Assembly (NCBI GenBank): GCA_034440615.1
Contig: JAOTOM010004296.1
Span: 87,001 to 151,000, forward strand
Reading direction: 5' to 3'
From: Ashinkailepas kermadecensis
Lineage: Eukaryota > Arthropoda > Thecostraca > Neolepadidae
Length of the DNA stretch: 64,000 nt
In this document: piece after piece, positions 12,285-23,426 of the stretch
Layout of the letters: each line of letters starts with the position of its first letter
Position numbering within the stretch: position 1 is the first letter of the stretch
Notes under the pieces: model-generated
Seen by the model: only the letters and a program-made list of their open reading frames with translations
What the model was told of the DNA's origin: nothing
Database searches by the model: none
Position numbers and translations under genes: made by a program

Positions 12285-12380
12285 AATTAATGTATTTATT
12301 TATTTATTTCATGATATACGACATCCATGTATACGACATGATATACGACATCCATGTACAGTGGCTAATATTGACTATTA
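12285..12380 (-). repeat. 3' tail of a CR1/L2-like LINE with (AAATA)-type repeats
   Basis: A TTTA microsatellite followed by CGACATCCATGTACAGTGGC matches the tail of the larger minus-strand LINE at 53778-53840 (TTTA repeats, then CCTCCACGTATAGTGGCTG). This is a severely 5'-truncated copy. Confidence 0.6.
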
Positions 12381-13315
12381 TAACATTGTTCCAAGAAAAT
12401 AGTTTTTTCCTTGAAAAAGAGTTCAGGCTAGGTAAGAGGTTACAATTTTTTTTCCATTCAGAAATTTTTTAGGAAAAATAGAAATTGTCCACTTAAAAAA
12501 TGTTTCCTTGCATAGAAGGTTAGGGCAAGTTAAGTGGAATTATGCCACATCCTTTTCAGTAAATTTGTGCTTTAAGGTGTTTTGTGAATTCTTGGAATTT
12601 ATCATTACAATGCAAGGTTTATGAAGGTGACTAAGATGATCAGACCACTCATTTTCTGTGCAAATGCTTATTTTTCAGGTTGGAGCAAAATAACACCAAA
12701 AATGGGCTTTGAGTTATGGAACGTAGCAAAGAGAATTGTTTAAAACATTTCTTCATCACCCAACACCATCACCCAACCTAACCTAACTGAACAAGATGCT
12801 TTTGAAGAAAAAAAAGTATTTTTGGTGAAAATATTTGACAATTTCCAACTTAAAAACCTAAACTAACTGAATCTAACCAAACCTAACCCATTTGTTTGCT
12901 TTATGGAGGCAAATGAGTGTAAAAACTTGTCTTTTTACTACCTTAGAGGACAATAATTACTTTTTACTCATTATTTTGAATGCTACCTTTTGCTACTATG
13001 TTACCCAATATTTAAATATGGAAAATAATTTATTTTCCTATAATTTTTCTGATTGGAAAAAAATACCTAACCTAATCTGGCTAACAGACATGTGCTCGAC
13101 TCAAATTTTTTTAATCAGCTCACATTTGACTCGTAGATCTTAAGATCCGATTCAACTCATGATTCACAGCAGGTTAAAATTATTTGATTTGACTCAATTC
13201 AGACTCAGCTACAGAGATCCAATTCAACTCACGACTCAAACAAATTTGAATCGATTCAGATCCGACTCAATGGTATCAGACTCATAAGCCATATGATTTG
13301 GTGTGCACTTCCCAC

Positions 13316-13407
13316 ACTATATATATACATATATATATATATGTACATATATATATATAATATATATATGTACATATAAAATATAATATATATAATATAA
13401 TATATAT

Positions 13408-13451
<44 letters not shown>

Positions 13452-13458
13452 TATTACA
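13316..13458. repeat. TA microsatellite
   Basis: About 140 bp of alternating TA with occasional TGTACA interruptions. It abuts the left end of the MITE at 13461. Confidence 0.9.
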
Positions 13459-13460
13459 TA

Positions 13461-14034
13461 GGGGAAGAGGGGGGGGGTCTTGAACACTTTAGGCATTATG
13501 CAAGACATAGCTCTACTGCTGCTTCTGTATGGCTGAACCAGTAATTGTACTGTGTTTACTACCACACAAAAATGAACAAGCTATCCATATTCAAACAGTT
13601 CCTTTCAATGAAAATCCTCTAACCACTTGCAAAGAGCAACTTTAAAACAGATGATTATTTTATAGCAGTGTGCCGTATCCTGAACATGAAAATGTTGTTG
13701 TTCAGGATTACCTCACTAGCTGTTATGGTACAAGCTATTAGTAGCACTAAAATAGGCTGGTGTAATTGCAAAAAAAATTGTAAGTCACTTCCTCATGGTT
13801 TCCTGAAGTCAACTGCTCTTCAAAGCCTACAATGGTTCCTGTGAACTTCGCAACCTCTGTACACAAAGTATAGGTAGAATTATGTGATCAGACTTTCATG
13901 TTTTGGTAGCGACAGGTCCATCATTTATGAATACCGCCATCTTTTTGTTATTTATGCACTGAACATGATGTGGGAGACGACCAAAGGTAGGTGTTCAGAA
14001 AACAGAACGTGTGCAGATATCCCCCCTCTTCCCC
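13461..14034. mobile_element. MITE-like element with GGGGAAGAGGGGGG terminal inverted repeats
   Basis: The left end reads GGGGAAGAGGGGGGGGGTC and the right end, inverted, GGGGAAGAGGGGGGATATC. Both are flanked outside by TA (13459-13460 and 14035-14036), the target typical of Tc1/mariner and some piggyBac-like MITEs. The 574-bp interior has no coding frame and contains TCCTGAACATG near 13677 mirrored by GTTGTTCAGGA. Confidence 0.7.
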
Positions 14035-14040
14035 TATATG

Positions 14041-16050
14041 TGATGTGAAAACAGTTATTGCCAAAATGATTTTTTTTTAACAGACAATTTGATGTCTATG
14101 CATCTTCATCTGTGTCCAATTAAAGAAGGGAATGAGTATTTATTTAGACGCCAACGAAGATGCTCTAACATTGAAACATCTTGATCTGTTGAATATATTA
14201 GTTTTGCTAAAACTTTGGGTATAATTGGAGATCAAGGTAAATTTAGATTCTTTGGAATTTTTATTTTGAATGCATGGTATTTTAACGTACAAAATGACGG
14301 TGCGACCACTCATTTTCCCTGCAAATGATAACTTTTCAGTTGGCAAAAAAATAAACAATCAAAATCTTCACTACAAATATAACACATCGCGTATAATCAT
14401 CCGTACCTGGTGTGTCATAGACGTGATAAAGAAGAAGTTCAACACTTCATGCACTCGTTTTAATACTCTGACATCGAAAACCGTATGTTTCTGCCTTAAT
14501 TCGGTATATATTAGGTATATATCGCCTTGGGCACAGCATTGACTCGATAGGCCTTGGGCACAGCTGTCCAATACATCCTCGAAGGTTTAGTATGTATATT
14601 TACTAAGAAGGGAAGTGTGTTTAGTAAGGATATGTCCTAAATTTTTGGAAGTTTAATAGGTATTCTTACTAAAGTTACCTCTACAATAGGTGGTTTTACA
14701 GCGGATTTTTGCTCCCAGGTCATGTGGTCTCGGGAACAATATAGAGGGAGAAGAGCTGTAGTTAAATGATTTTCTTAGACTGATTTATTAGATGCTTATA
14801 TCTTGGGAATATTTCATTTTCCAAATGAATGAGTCAAATTCGTTGAAATCACATAAAAAAACACCAGAAAAACAATATTTTGATTAAAAATGTGTGCCAT
14901 TTTTACACAAATCCTGTAATTGTCGATGGAAAGAATCAACCTCAATATAGGCATCACTCACTTGTTCTCTCATGATAACCTCTCCTCTATATATATATAA
15001 GTTTGAGACATAGCTTAAATTACACTGGTCAGGACTTCGAGCAATCGTGCTCAAATCACCTGAACAAAACCTATATAATGCCACACATTCCAAAATACTT
15101 GATATTTTCACCAATAAAGTTGACCATGTGTTGCTATAACAAGAACAATGCTATTTGTTCACAAAAAAAGATCATGCTTGTATTCCTGACTAAGTTTTAG
15201 GATATTACAGAAGACATATATAAATTGGTTAAAATATGTTATATCCAGTACACATTTCCTTCATATATTGGAGAAAAAAGTAATCTGCAGCCAAATTGAT
15301 ACCAAATGAACCAAGTTACACAAATTGGTACCATATATTTTTTTAAAACCTTCGGATGACGTCATGCAGGCTTGAAATAAAACTTCCATCTACCTTCTAG
15401 TAAAGGTACCTTTGTTTGTTATTTGTCACACGTGCGTCTGATATGATATCAGACGCGCAGGTGACAAATAACAAGCCAACGGAATTTGATTCAGTGCAGA
15501 TGCCAATTCCAGTGCAGGACAATGTCGGTTCCATATTCTTTTTCACAATTACAACCCATTTATGTGTTGTACTCCTGGCACTAGGATTGACTCGTGCATG
15601 ATACTGATTGTGGATACCAAGCTTAACATTAATAATTATTTGTAGTTATTGTAATTGTTTTTTGGTAAATAACCTCAGAACTGGTACCCTTCATTCTTCA
15701 CTCACTGGCAGATTAGAAGTTGACAATTGTATTGCTAAGCATGAATAATTATGCTGTGTTTTTACTCCCTACTTTGTATCATGACATAATATTCACACAG
15801 ATACATTCTTCATATTATTTGTTCATAACATGCATTTGAGTCAAAAGACTCAAATGACTCATTGTGGTTCAAATGATTGACTCATGATTCAACTCATTTA
15901 TTTTTTACAAAGATGTGATTCAACTCACGACTCAAAATATGTTTTGTGGAAAAGAATCAATTCAACTCTCGACTCATCCAAAAACGATTGATTCAGAGTC
16001 GATTCTTGATTCAACTCGAGTCGAGCACAAGTCTGCTGGCTAATGTGCAG
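14041..16050. other. no gene recognised
   Basis: AT-rich DNA. A weak copy of the CCTAA-family block lies at about 14270-14350. Direct and inverted runs of GACTCAA/TTGAGTC occur at 13130-13290 and 15835-16025. The 15418-15472 hairpin is listed separately. Confidence 0.4.
15418..15472. repeat. near-perfect hairpin, 27-bp arms
   Basis: The left arm GTTATTTGTCACACGTGCGT plus CTGATAT pairs with the right arm beginning ATATCAGACG and ending GTGACAAATAAC, with two mismatches and a one-base loop at 15445. Confidence 0.85.
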
Positions 16051-16079
16051 TTTGAGGTATTTTTTTATTTCTTTGAATT

Positions 16080-16760
16080 TCCTTTTCAAATGTAATGTTT
16101 ATGAATGTGCTTAACATAATGTGACTACTCATTTCCTCTGCAAATGCATTTTTTTTTTTCAGTTGGAAGGCAAAATAACAATACAAAATATGCTTGGAGT
16201 TAGGTTATGCAGCATAAAAAGTATTGTTCAGAATAGAGACAAAATGTAACAAAATCCAACCTAATCTAGCTTAACCTTCCATGCAAGAAGCCAAATGGTT
16301 TTTGGTTGACAATTTCTGAACAATTTTTTCCTCAAATTTGTGTTTGATATCTTTGTAATTTTAAGATATTTTTGTTTTCCGGGAATTTCTTTTTCAAGTG
16401 TAATGTTTATGAATGCCTCACGTTATGTGACCACTCATTTCCTTGAAGATTTTTGATTTCTAGGAATTTCTTTTTCAAATACAATGTTTATGAATGTGCT
16501 TAGCATGATGTGACCACTAATTTCCTCCTCAAATGCATACTTTTTAGTTGGGAGGCAAAATAACACCCAAAAAGGTGCTTGGAGTTGGGTAATATAGCAT
16601 AAAAGGTAATGTTCAAAATAATCAAATGTTCAGTAATACCTAACCTAGCTTAATCTTCCATGCAATAAAACAAATTATATGTTTGAATATAAAATGTCAA
16701 AAGATTCTTATTAAACATCTTCAATTTAAAAACCTAACCTAACCTTACTTAACCGAGCTA
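16080..16760 (+). repeat. tandem and partial copies of the CCTAA-rich dispersed repeat
   Basis: Three starts of the unit (about 16090, 16397 and 16479) share TGTAATGTTTATGAATGTGC or close variants, then ACTCATTTCC and GGCAAAATAAC. The last copy runs into ACCTAACCTAGCTTAATCTTCC and AACCTAACCTAACCTTACTT. Confidence 0.6.
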
Positions 16761-16829
16761 GCATGAAGCTAGCATGCCCAGCATGAAATATTTTTGAAGA
16801 AGAAGAACTCCCCTCCCGACGAGGCGCCA

Positions 16830-17700
16830 CCTTTCCGTGGGGGGGGGGGATTGCGTGCTCCAGTGATCCGGCTCCCATCTTACCGGTGAGGGGACAGACT
16901 AAGAGTGCCTCACTCGACCTTCCATCCATACACTCCCATTCCAATGCCCATCCCATCTCAACATTCGTATCCTTCACCTGGCCCTGCAACACCAACTCTC
17001 CCTACTATGAGCAGGCAGGAAAACTTCCCCGACCCTGCCCGCCAGCTCAGTTGTATCGGGGTAGTCGCGCCCCCTTGGCCCGCCCCCGGCGTTGATGGAG
17101 TCCTGGAGGCTAAAGTCCCCCGTCGTACGGTGCTAGTTGCGACGGGGCAACAACACGCCTCTTTGGTCCTGATTATCCCAGAGGGGCGAGCGGGATCGTG
17201 TAGCCCCACACGGACCAAGTGGCTTGTCGCCTCAGGTCGGGGGCCTGGGCTTCGTCCCGGTGCTTGCTGGCCTAGCCGGCAGGGGTCAAGGGGTGGGTGG
17301 TGCTGGATCCCTGCCGGGGTGGTGAGTACCTCTCTCCCGGTCGGGGATGGCATCGCCTGGCCCGTATCGCTCTTCGGGTATCTGGCGTCCTCCCGATATC
17401 GGGATACAGGCGTCCCCCGGTAGGGCCCCTGTTTGGTGGGGTGCCACAAGTAGCCGAAAATAAGTGAAATTCCATGGATAACTAAAATACGCAAACCCTC
17501 CCTGGCCCTTCCAAAAATGGCCAGAATGCCGGCCTTCCTTTTGGAGGCCGTTTCACCAACCCGACACCTGCAGAGGCGTACCGCCCTGCATGTCCACCTT
17601 CCCGCACCATAGTGTACCACTGCTCCTCATAGAGGAAGTTTAACCGGAAGCAAAAGTTGGGAATCCAGGCCACCTTCTCCATGAATACTCGTATTAAAAT
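16830..17700 (+). other. GC-rich leader, probable 5' region of a LINE
   Basis: GC-rich sequence between the CCTAA repeat and the LINE ORF1. Both strands have open frames of 170-220 codons (16905-17423 plus, 16958-17620 minus) with low-complexity products and no recognisable domain, as expected from composition. Position suggests the 5' UTR or first part of ORF1 of the element that follows. Confidence 0.4.
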
Positions 17701-17954
17701 CTAGTGAGCCTGGAAAAAGTGTCTGCACTTTCGCCCTTTGAGCGGAAGCGCGGGTGTGATAAACTGGGTCACGTGGTGAGATGTGAGAAGCTGTGAGATG
17801 GATCAATCGAGGTTGAGTTCCGAAGTGCAGACGACGCTAAGAGGACCCTCGAGGTAACTGAATTCAAATACTGCGCCAGAGAGCATGGCAAGCCGAAGGA
17901 TGTTTCTGTACCTATTGTGGTCGAACCCCATGGGACAACAAAAACTACTCAAAA

Positions 17955-18755
17955 GGTGTTATAAACGGTTATGATCTTAGGGATGTATCAGATTCAGAAA
18001 TCGTCGATGGCCTGTCGGAATACGGCGTCGTGGAAGCGCGCAGAATCAAGGTGAGGAGAGGGAGCGATCTGCAAGCAGCAAACAACATTGTTTTAACTTT
18101 TAATTCGACAGATCTCCTGGCTACAGTATGCGTTGGCTGCCTGAAGGTAAAGGTACGCGTTTTCTTCCCTAACCCCATGAGATGTTTCAGGTGTCAGCGT
18201 TACAGACACACTACACAATATTGCCGCGGCCGCCCGACCTGTGGTAGGTGCGGCACTTCAGAACACACCGACGGAAAGTGTGAATCAGAACGCCTGTGGT
18301 GTGTAAATTGCGGGCAGGGCCTTTTAGACACGCCAGAGAGGCCTACGATGAGATTCACCCCAAGGTCTCGTACGCAGAGAAGGTGAGGAGCACGCTACGT
18401 ACTACCAATTACCCAGGCTCAACTAGTACTTCCCAGCTCCCCTCTCTCCCTGCTCAACCAACATGCCCGACGTCGCAGACTTCCAGCGCCGCGCAAGTCC
18501 TGACACAACTCAGGGCTCTTATGGCATCTTTTGGACTGGTTTGCTCGTCGGAGCAGTCACAGCCCACCCGGCCGCCTGACAGAGCGGAAGGTTCGGACGC
18601 CAGTGCATTACCTACTCCCACAGTACAGCATCAAGATGGATGGCTTGTCGCGCAAAGAACCAAGAGGCCAAGCCACTCCGTCTCGTCCCCCCGAAACTCC
18701 ACCTCATCCACCGTCACCACCACATCCACTCACCACCACATCCACATCCACCCAC
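17955..18755 (+). pseudogene. LINE ORF1 (Jockey-like gag with CCHC zinc knuckles), decayed
   Basis: The frame starts with GVINGYDLRDVSDSEIVDGL, then EARRIKVRR and a block NPMRCFRCQRY typical of the RNA-binding ORF1 of Jockey/CR1-group retrotransposons. From the Met at 18030 there are two full zinc knuckles, C52-x2-C55-x4-H60-x4-C65 and C71-x2-C74-x4-H79-x4-C84, and a third half (C91, C94). A frame change near 18330 leads to a Pro/Ser/Thr-rich tail. No ORF2 follows: at 18755 the sequence passes straight into the 3' tail shared with SINE family 2, so either ORF2 was deleted or another copy's tail joined here. These proteins bind the element RNA as chaperones. Confidence 0.8.
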
Positions 18756-18860
18756 CGTTAACTGGAGTTCATGGATCGGGTGGTGGGGCCGGGGTTCACG
18801 CAACAAGCTCTGCTTAGCAATAGAACCCTGGTTCATAAAGTCACCTCAGCAAGAATTCGT
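18755..18860 (+). repeat. LINE/SINE shared 3' tail
   Basis: GGATCGGGTGGTGGGGCCGG, CACGCAACAAGCTCTGCTTA and AACCCTGGTTCATAAAG match the tails of the family-2 SINEs at 5269-5375 and 32872-32965 (inverted). It ends in a T/A-rich run and follows ORF1 directly. Confidence 0.75.
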
Positions 18861-18889
18861 TTTTTTTTTAATGCGATAGTTCACCTGAC

Positions 18890-19400
18890 GGGTGTATTTT
18901 AAGGTGTTTAACTCAATAAAGAACGATCCGAATTATGCAAGCGTGTGTATAGGTGAACTCACAATAATCCACTGCATCTTTTGGCTCTTTCGGAATTTTC
19001 CTTTACGGGCTATTTGAAACGTGACATCGTGACCTAAGTGCACACGACCTATTTTAACTTTCGGAACAATCACAATGCGATCTTAAAAAAGTGCAAAACT
19101 GAAGTTCGATGATTTACCTTTCGAAGCAAGTTCTTAATATTTTTTTTTTAAACAGGGTTTTGCCCCTAAGACTACATATCCGCTCTAAATTAGGTATGTA
19201 TGGATATTTTTGATCTAGTGTACCATTTCCTGTTTTAATATGTCTCTAAAACGGTACATCACTGAAATGTAAGCCTGTTCACGATCAAGGCACGTGCTGG
19301 GATGAAAAAGTTGACAATCTGAGCCCGAGTGTTGTGTTGCAGAAGTATTCGAACACGTGATGTCAAAGGTTAAACAGGTATGACAAATGTTGTACAAATT
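18890..19400 (+). repeat. left inverted repeat of long-TIR element, copy 1 (outer end missing)
   Basis: Blocks AAGAACGATCCGAATTATGC, CTCACAATAATCCACTGC, TTTTGGCTCTTTCGGAATTT and TTGCCCCTAAGACTACATAT are inverted in 21390-21830. They are repeated in the same sense at 22960-23390 and inverted at 27440-28000. The outer approximately 170 bp seen in copy 2 is absent here, where the LINE tail adjoins. Confidence 0.75.
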
Positions 19401-19434
19401 GTGGTAGTAGACAATTTATAAGTCCTACCTTGCG

Positions 19435-20590
19435 ATGAATTACAAAGAGAGAGAAGCATCCACAACACAGCAACCACATTATGATCACCGAGAAACCTTT
19501 CGCTCAACCATTTATTGCATCTTGCCAATGAGGCAAGAAAGTGAAAGTGATTCAGCCCCAGATGATGACATGGATAATGAGATTAGGTACAGACAGCGGA
19601 TGAGCATGCATCAATGTGCACTCGTAGAAATAGTGTAGACCAAAGAGGAAAGCATGAGATATTTGAGCCAGCAAGCCGTTAAGCTGACCAGACATCACTT
19701 TGTGGCTAACAAACAAGGTCAGTACTTCACCTACGCAAAGGCTACTGGCAAGGAGGGCGAAGCGATTGTCCAGTGCGATTTCGCTGAAAATTATTCATTT
19801 GTGGTGCTGGATGTAGCTCAAGGTTTCTACTGGGATTCGTCCCTGTGTACGGGGCACCAGTTTGTAGTGTACTGGCAGGGGACGAGTGGTCTAGGAGTAA
19901 GATGCTCGTCTCGCAGTCGAAAGATTGTGGGTTCGAATCTCACCTGTCGCTACTCTTCGCCCGCGACCAATCGGCGTGAGAGATTGGCGACGCTATATGA
20001 CTCAACGGTCGACGTGTCGTAAAACCAATAACCAACCAAGTAGTGTACTAGTGTGAGGACGATGTACTGTGCCATCAGAGCTACTGCTGTATCTCTGACG
20101 GCACAAAGCACAACACCGACATGGTGCATGCGTTCCTGCAATGGCTTATCCCAGAAATTCGGACCGCAGTACCTGATCTCCAAGGATATTTATTTCAGAT
20201 ACGGTAGTGTTGCACAGTATGCGAATCAGCATAACTGCATCAATATGTGTTACCGTCAGACGGATTTTGGAGTACCCTGTGAGTGGCATTTTTTGTTGCA
20301 TCTCATGGCAAGTGCGTTTACGACGGTATCGGGGACACAGCCAAGCGTGTCGCCGCTCAAGAGAGCCTCAAGCGCCCGCTTAGCAACCAGGTACTGACGA
20401 AGGAGGACATGTTTGAATATATGTCGCACAAGCTTGTCAACGGCATCAAGTTCATAGTTGTATCAAAGCAGGAGGCAATGAACGCCACGACCCACCTCGT
20501 CGAGCGCTTCTCGAAAGCCGTCACGGCGAAGGGAACACAGGGGTACCACAAGTTCGCACCAGTGACCCACAGAACCGAAATTGTCAATTA
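19435..20590 (+). pseudogene. RNase H/DDE-like protein of long-TIR element, copy 1, interrupted by a SINE
   Basis: Pieces in shifting frames encode one protein: RYLSQQAVKLTRHHFVANKQ, then IVQCDFAENYSFVVLDVAQG, FYWDSS and HQFVVYW. A SINE then interrupts. After it come CISDGTKHNTDMVHAFLQWL, IPEIRTAVPDLQ, DFGVPCEWHF, FVASHGKCVYDGIGDTAKR and GIKFIVVSKQEA. I recall this pattern (DFAENYSFVVQD..., WHFFATSHGK.aCDGIGG..KR) from a widespread uncharacterised protein family in invertebrate genomes, some annotated as cc8L18.2-like; the name is from memory. Conserved Asp in DFAENY, SDG and CDGIG fits an RNase H-like transposase core. At least three frameshifts or stops plus the SINE make it dead. The N-terminal part present in copy 2 is missing. 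Confidence 0.6.
19874..20039 (+). repeat. SINE family A, inserted in the transposon gene
   Basis: The head GAGTGGTCTAGGAGTAAGATG and B box GGTTCGAATC resemble a tRNA-Pro-like gene. The body ACCAATCGGCGTGAGAGATT and GGCGACGCTATATGACTC leads to the tail GTCGTAAAACCAATAACC. Target duplication GTAGTGTACT lies at 19864-19873 and 20040-20049. The uninterrupted homologous site in copy 2 (about 26280-26300, minus strand) carries the target only once. Confidence 0.9.
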
Positions 20591-20599
20591 ACTGTCTAC

Positions 20600-20960
20600 C
20601 GATGCTGCGCGTGTGTTAATGGTAGCTGGGTGAAATGAGATGAGTTAGTGTGCGCTCTGACACATATTTTTTATTGTTGTTATCGCAGTGACAGATCATC
20701 AGTGCATTGGGATTCTGGCAAGGTATGGGATGATATGCAGATCTGTAGATCATCACATTGCATTACATTATAATACTGTACTGCAACACCTAATTGTATT
20801 GCACCGCATTGTGTAATTATGCTACTTCAATTTTATTACGCTGATGTATGTAGACAGCTCACGTTCCAATTCGATTCATTTCAAACTCAGCATGTCTCAA
20901 AGAATGCGTCCGCACCAAATTTGTTCTCAAACAGTTCACGATATCTACACTTACTTAGGC
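20600..20960 (+). repeat. 3' untranslated part of long-TIR element, copy 1
   Basis: ATCGCAGTGACAGATCATCA, GGGATTCTGGCAAGGTATGG, ATCTGTAGATCATCACATTG and CCGCACCAAATTTGTTCTCA match the reverse complement of 23590-23880 in copy 2. Confidence 0.7.
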
Positions 20961-21134
20961 AATGACGTTCATATTTTCGGTTCCAGAATGTGGGGTTTGA
21001 AACACCAGAAAGTTGATATTACAGTGGTTGGCGGAGTTATAATCCATTCAATGTTGTCGGTGAAATATGATGGTACATTTTTGATATGCTGGCATTGGTG
21101 CAAAAATATATTGTATCAGGTGAAAATATTTTGT

Positions 21135-21312
21135 TCTCAAATATGTCCGAGGCTATAACTCCTTAACCGTTGCTCGGATCTTTCTCAAAATTGTATAGCA
21201 ACTGGAATATAGTGACAAACTTACTCTAGATGAGTTTTCCTTGGAATATGAAGTGTAGGCTGTTATTTTGGCCCCTTCAATTGTCAATTTCTCGTGGAAT
21301 GGGCCACCTTCT
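21135..21312 (-). repeat. solo outer end of the long TIR
   Basis: CTATAACTCCTTAACCGTTG through GGCCCCTTCAATTGTCAATT and TCGTGGAATGGGCC matches the outer approximately 170 bp of the right TIR of copy 2 (28010-28175). It sits inside copy 1 just before its own right TIR, so an earlier rearrangement is implied. Confidence 0.6.
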
Positions 21313-21319
21313 ACAATTC

Positions 21320-21950
21320 GTGGGCATTTCTGCCATTTCTGTTTAGCCCTTGACCTCACAACGAGTTAGAACACTTGGCAACATAACACTCTATCAGATG
21401 ACTAACATTGTCATTCCTTCACGTGCCTCGAACGTCAAAAGGCTTGTATTTCGGTAACATGCCGTTCTAAACACATCATAACGGGCCACGATAAACCAGC
21501 ACAGAAACAAACATACATGTCTAATTTAGAACGGATATGTAGAGTCCTAGGGACAAACCACTATTTTTACGTTTTACTCCGAAAGATAAAATATCGAACT
21601 TTATTTCTGCACTTTTTCAAATCGGAATGTGACTGTCCCGAAGGTTGAATTAGGTCATTTAAGTCACTATGTCACGATTTCAAAGAACCCGTAAGCGAAA
21701 ATTCAGCAAATACCAAAGTATGCAGTGAAATGTTGTGAGTTCGCCGATATATGCTTTTGCATAATTCGGTTTGTTCTTCATTGTGTTAAGGACCTCAAAA
21801 TACGCCTTTGTTAGGTGGCATCTCAGAAATGCCAGAGGCTATAGCTCCTTGACCATTGACCTGATCTTTCTAAAAACGGCATAGCTGGATTCAGTGCATC
21901 ACATAACCCAACACAATTATTTTAATCAAAATATAAAATATTGGGTGTTA
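21320..21950 (-). repeat. right inverted repeat of long-TIR element, copy 1
   Basis: GACCTCACAACGAGTTAGAA, CATGTCTAATTTAGAACGGA, TATGTCACGATTTCAAAGAA and TTCGGTTTGTTCTTCATTG are the reverse complement, with changes, of the left TIR at 18890-19400. They run parallel to 27350-28170 of copy 2. Confidence 0.7.
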
Positions 21951-22660
21951 TGCTCTTGTCGATTTGCTGTAGATTCAGCTATGTCGAGACAAAAAGTTGA
22001 CATTATGACACCAAATGTACATGAAAGCTGTGAACAGCCACCAAATTTTGTGGAGCTACTCCTAATAGCAATTAAGATTGAAAAGCATGAAGAATGGAGT
22101 GGGACTGAATCAGCATCATAAGTAATCAGGGTAAGACTAGGCAAAGTATATGCTTTCATTAGCACGGGAGAAATATGGGAAACATTGACATTAGTGCACA
22201 CTCGAAGATGGGTGTTTTGGGCTGCAATGAATCTTGCGCAGCGTACATGCGATGCATGGGTTCCCCAGGAATGAAATGGAATAGCTCAGTGGACCAAGTT
22301 AATTATCACATCTGTGCATCTTACCATGTCCATCCTTGTACAAAAAACTACTGAAACATACCATCCATTATAGGTGAATGAGGCTAGTTTCATACATCAT
22401 ATTCATCATAACATTGCCCGCTCTTTCTGAACAGCACTGGTTTTGGTGGTGCAAGTGGGAATGGCTTGCAATAGTGGTGAAATATGTTTGTACGATTTCT
22501 TGTGTCATTGCTGTTGATACTGCACAAGTCTCGTGCTCACACTTTCAATCATAAGTGCTCTCTCATACAATGCATAAATACTAAAGGTGTTCTGGTCAGA
22601 ACATTTTCAGATTGATAAGTGTAAATGAGAAATTAGCATTAACAATCACCATCCAGGGGG
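21951..22660. other. spacer between the two long-TIR copies
   Basis: I see no gene or repeat here apart from short frames. Confidence 0.4.
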
Positions 22661-22664
22661 TCTG

Positions 22665-22727
22665 AAGAGAGATTGGCGACGCTACATGACTCAACGGTCG
22701 ACGTGTCGTAAAACCAATAACCAACTA
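22665..22727 (+). repeat. SINE family A, 3' fragment
   Basis: Only the body and tail are present (GAGAGATTGGCGACGCTACA to AAAACCAATAACCAACTA). The pol III promoter part is missing. Confidence 0.85.
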
Positions 22728-22876
22728 CAACCCACCCCGGATCTGCAGCCATATGCAGTGGACATCAGATTGTCTGCATTTTCTCTTTAGGCCCATTCCA
22801 CAACAACTCGACAACACCCAATATTATATATTTGGATGAAAATATTTGTATGGGGTTATCTGATACGTCGAATCCA

Positions 22877-22917
22877 GCTATAACTCCTTGACAGGTCAAC
22901 GGTCAAGGAGTTATAGC
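22877..22917. repeat. perfect 16-bp hairpin inside the TIR
   Basis: GCTATAACTCCTTGAC and GTCAAGGAGTTATAGC flank a nine-base loop. It is present at the left end of copy 2. Confidence 0.85.
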
Positions 22918-23426
22918 CTCGGGCATTTCTGAGATGTCGCCAAACAAGGGTGTCTTTTGAGGTCAATGAAGAACATGAAGTACAATGAAGTACAATGAAG
23001 AACAATCCGAATTGTGCAAAAGTATATATCGTTGAACTCACAATAATCCACTGCGTCTTTTGGCTCTTTCGGAATTTTCGTTTACGGGACATTTCAAATC
23101 GTGATATCGTGACCTAACGTAACGTGACCTACTTTAACTATCGGGACAGTTACAATGCGATTTGAAAAAGCGCAGGAATGTAGTCCGATATATTATCTTT
23201 CGAAGCAAAAATAAAATAAATAGGGTATTGCCCCTAAAAATATAAATATCCGTTCAAAATTAGGCATGCATGGTTCTTTCTGCGCTACTTTATCGTGGCC
23301 TGTTTTATGATTGGTTTAGAACAGTATATTACTGAAATACAAGCCTTTTGATGTTCGTGGCAGGTATCCAATCACGTGCAAGTATTCCATGACCATGAGT
23401 AATCCCATTCATCTTGAACTGCTTGA

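Larger units (their letters stand above)
11976..12930 (+). repeat. two further copies of the CCTAA-rich dispersed repeat
   Basis: The blocks ACAATGTTTATGAACATGAC (about 11980) and CAAGGTTTATGAAGGTGAC (about 12613), each followed by CTCATTTT-x-TGTGCAAATGCTT, mark two copies. The second ends in CCTAACCTAACTGAAC and AACCAAACCTAACCCATTTG tracts. Confidence 0.55.

Noticed and set aside
16905..17620. Overlapping 172- and 220-codon ORFs on both strands
   Set aside because: GC-rich composition opens both strands; no recognisable motif. More likely a LINE 5' region.
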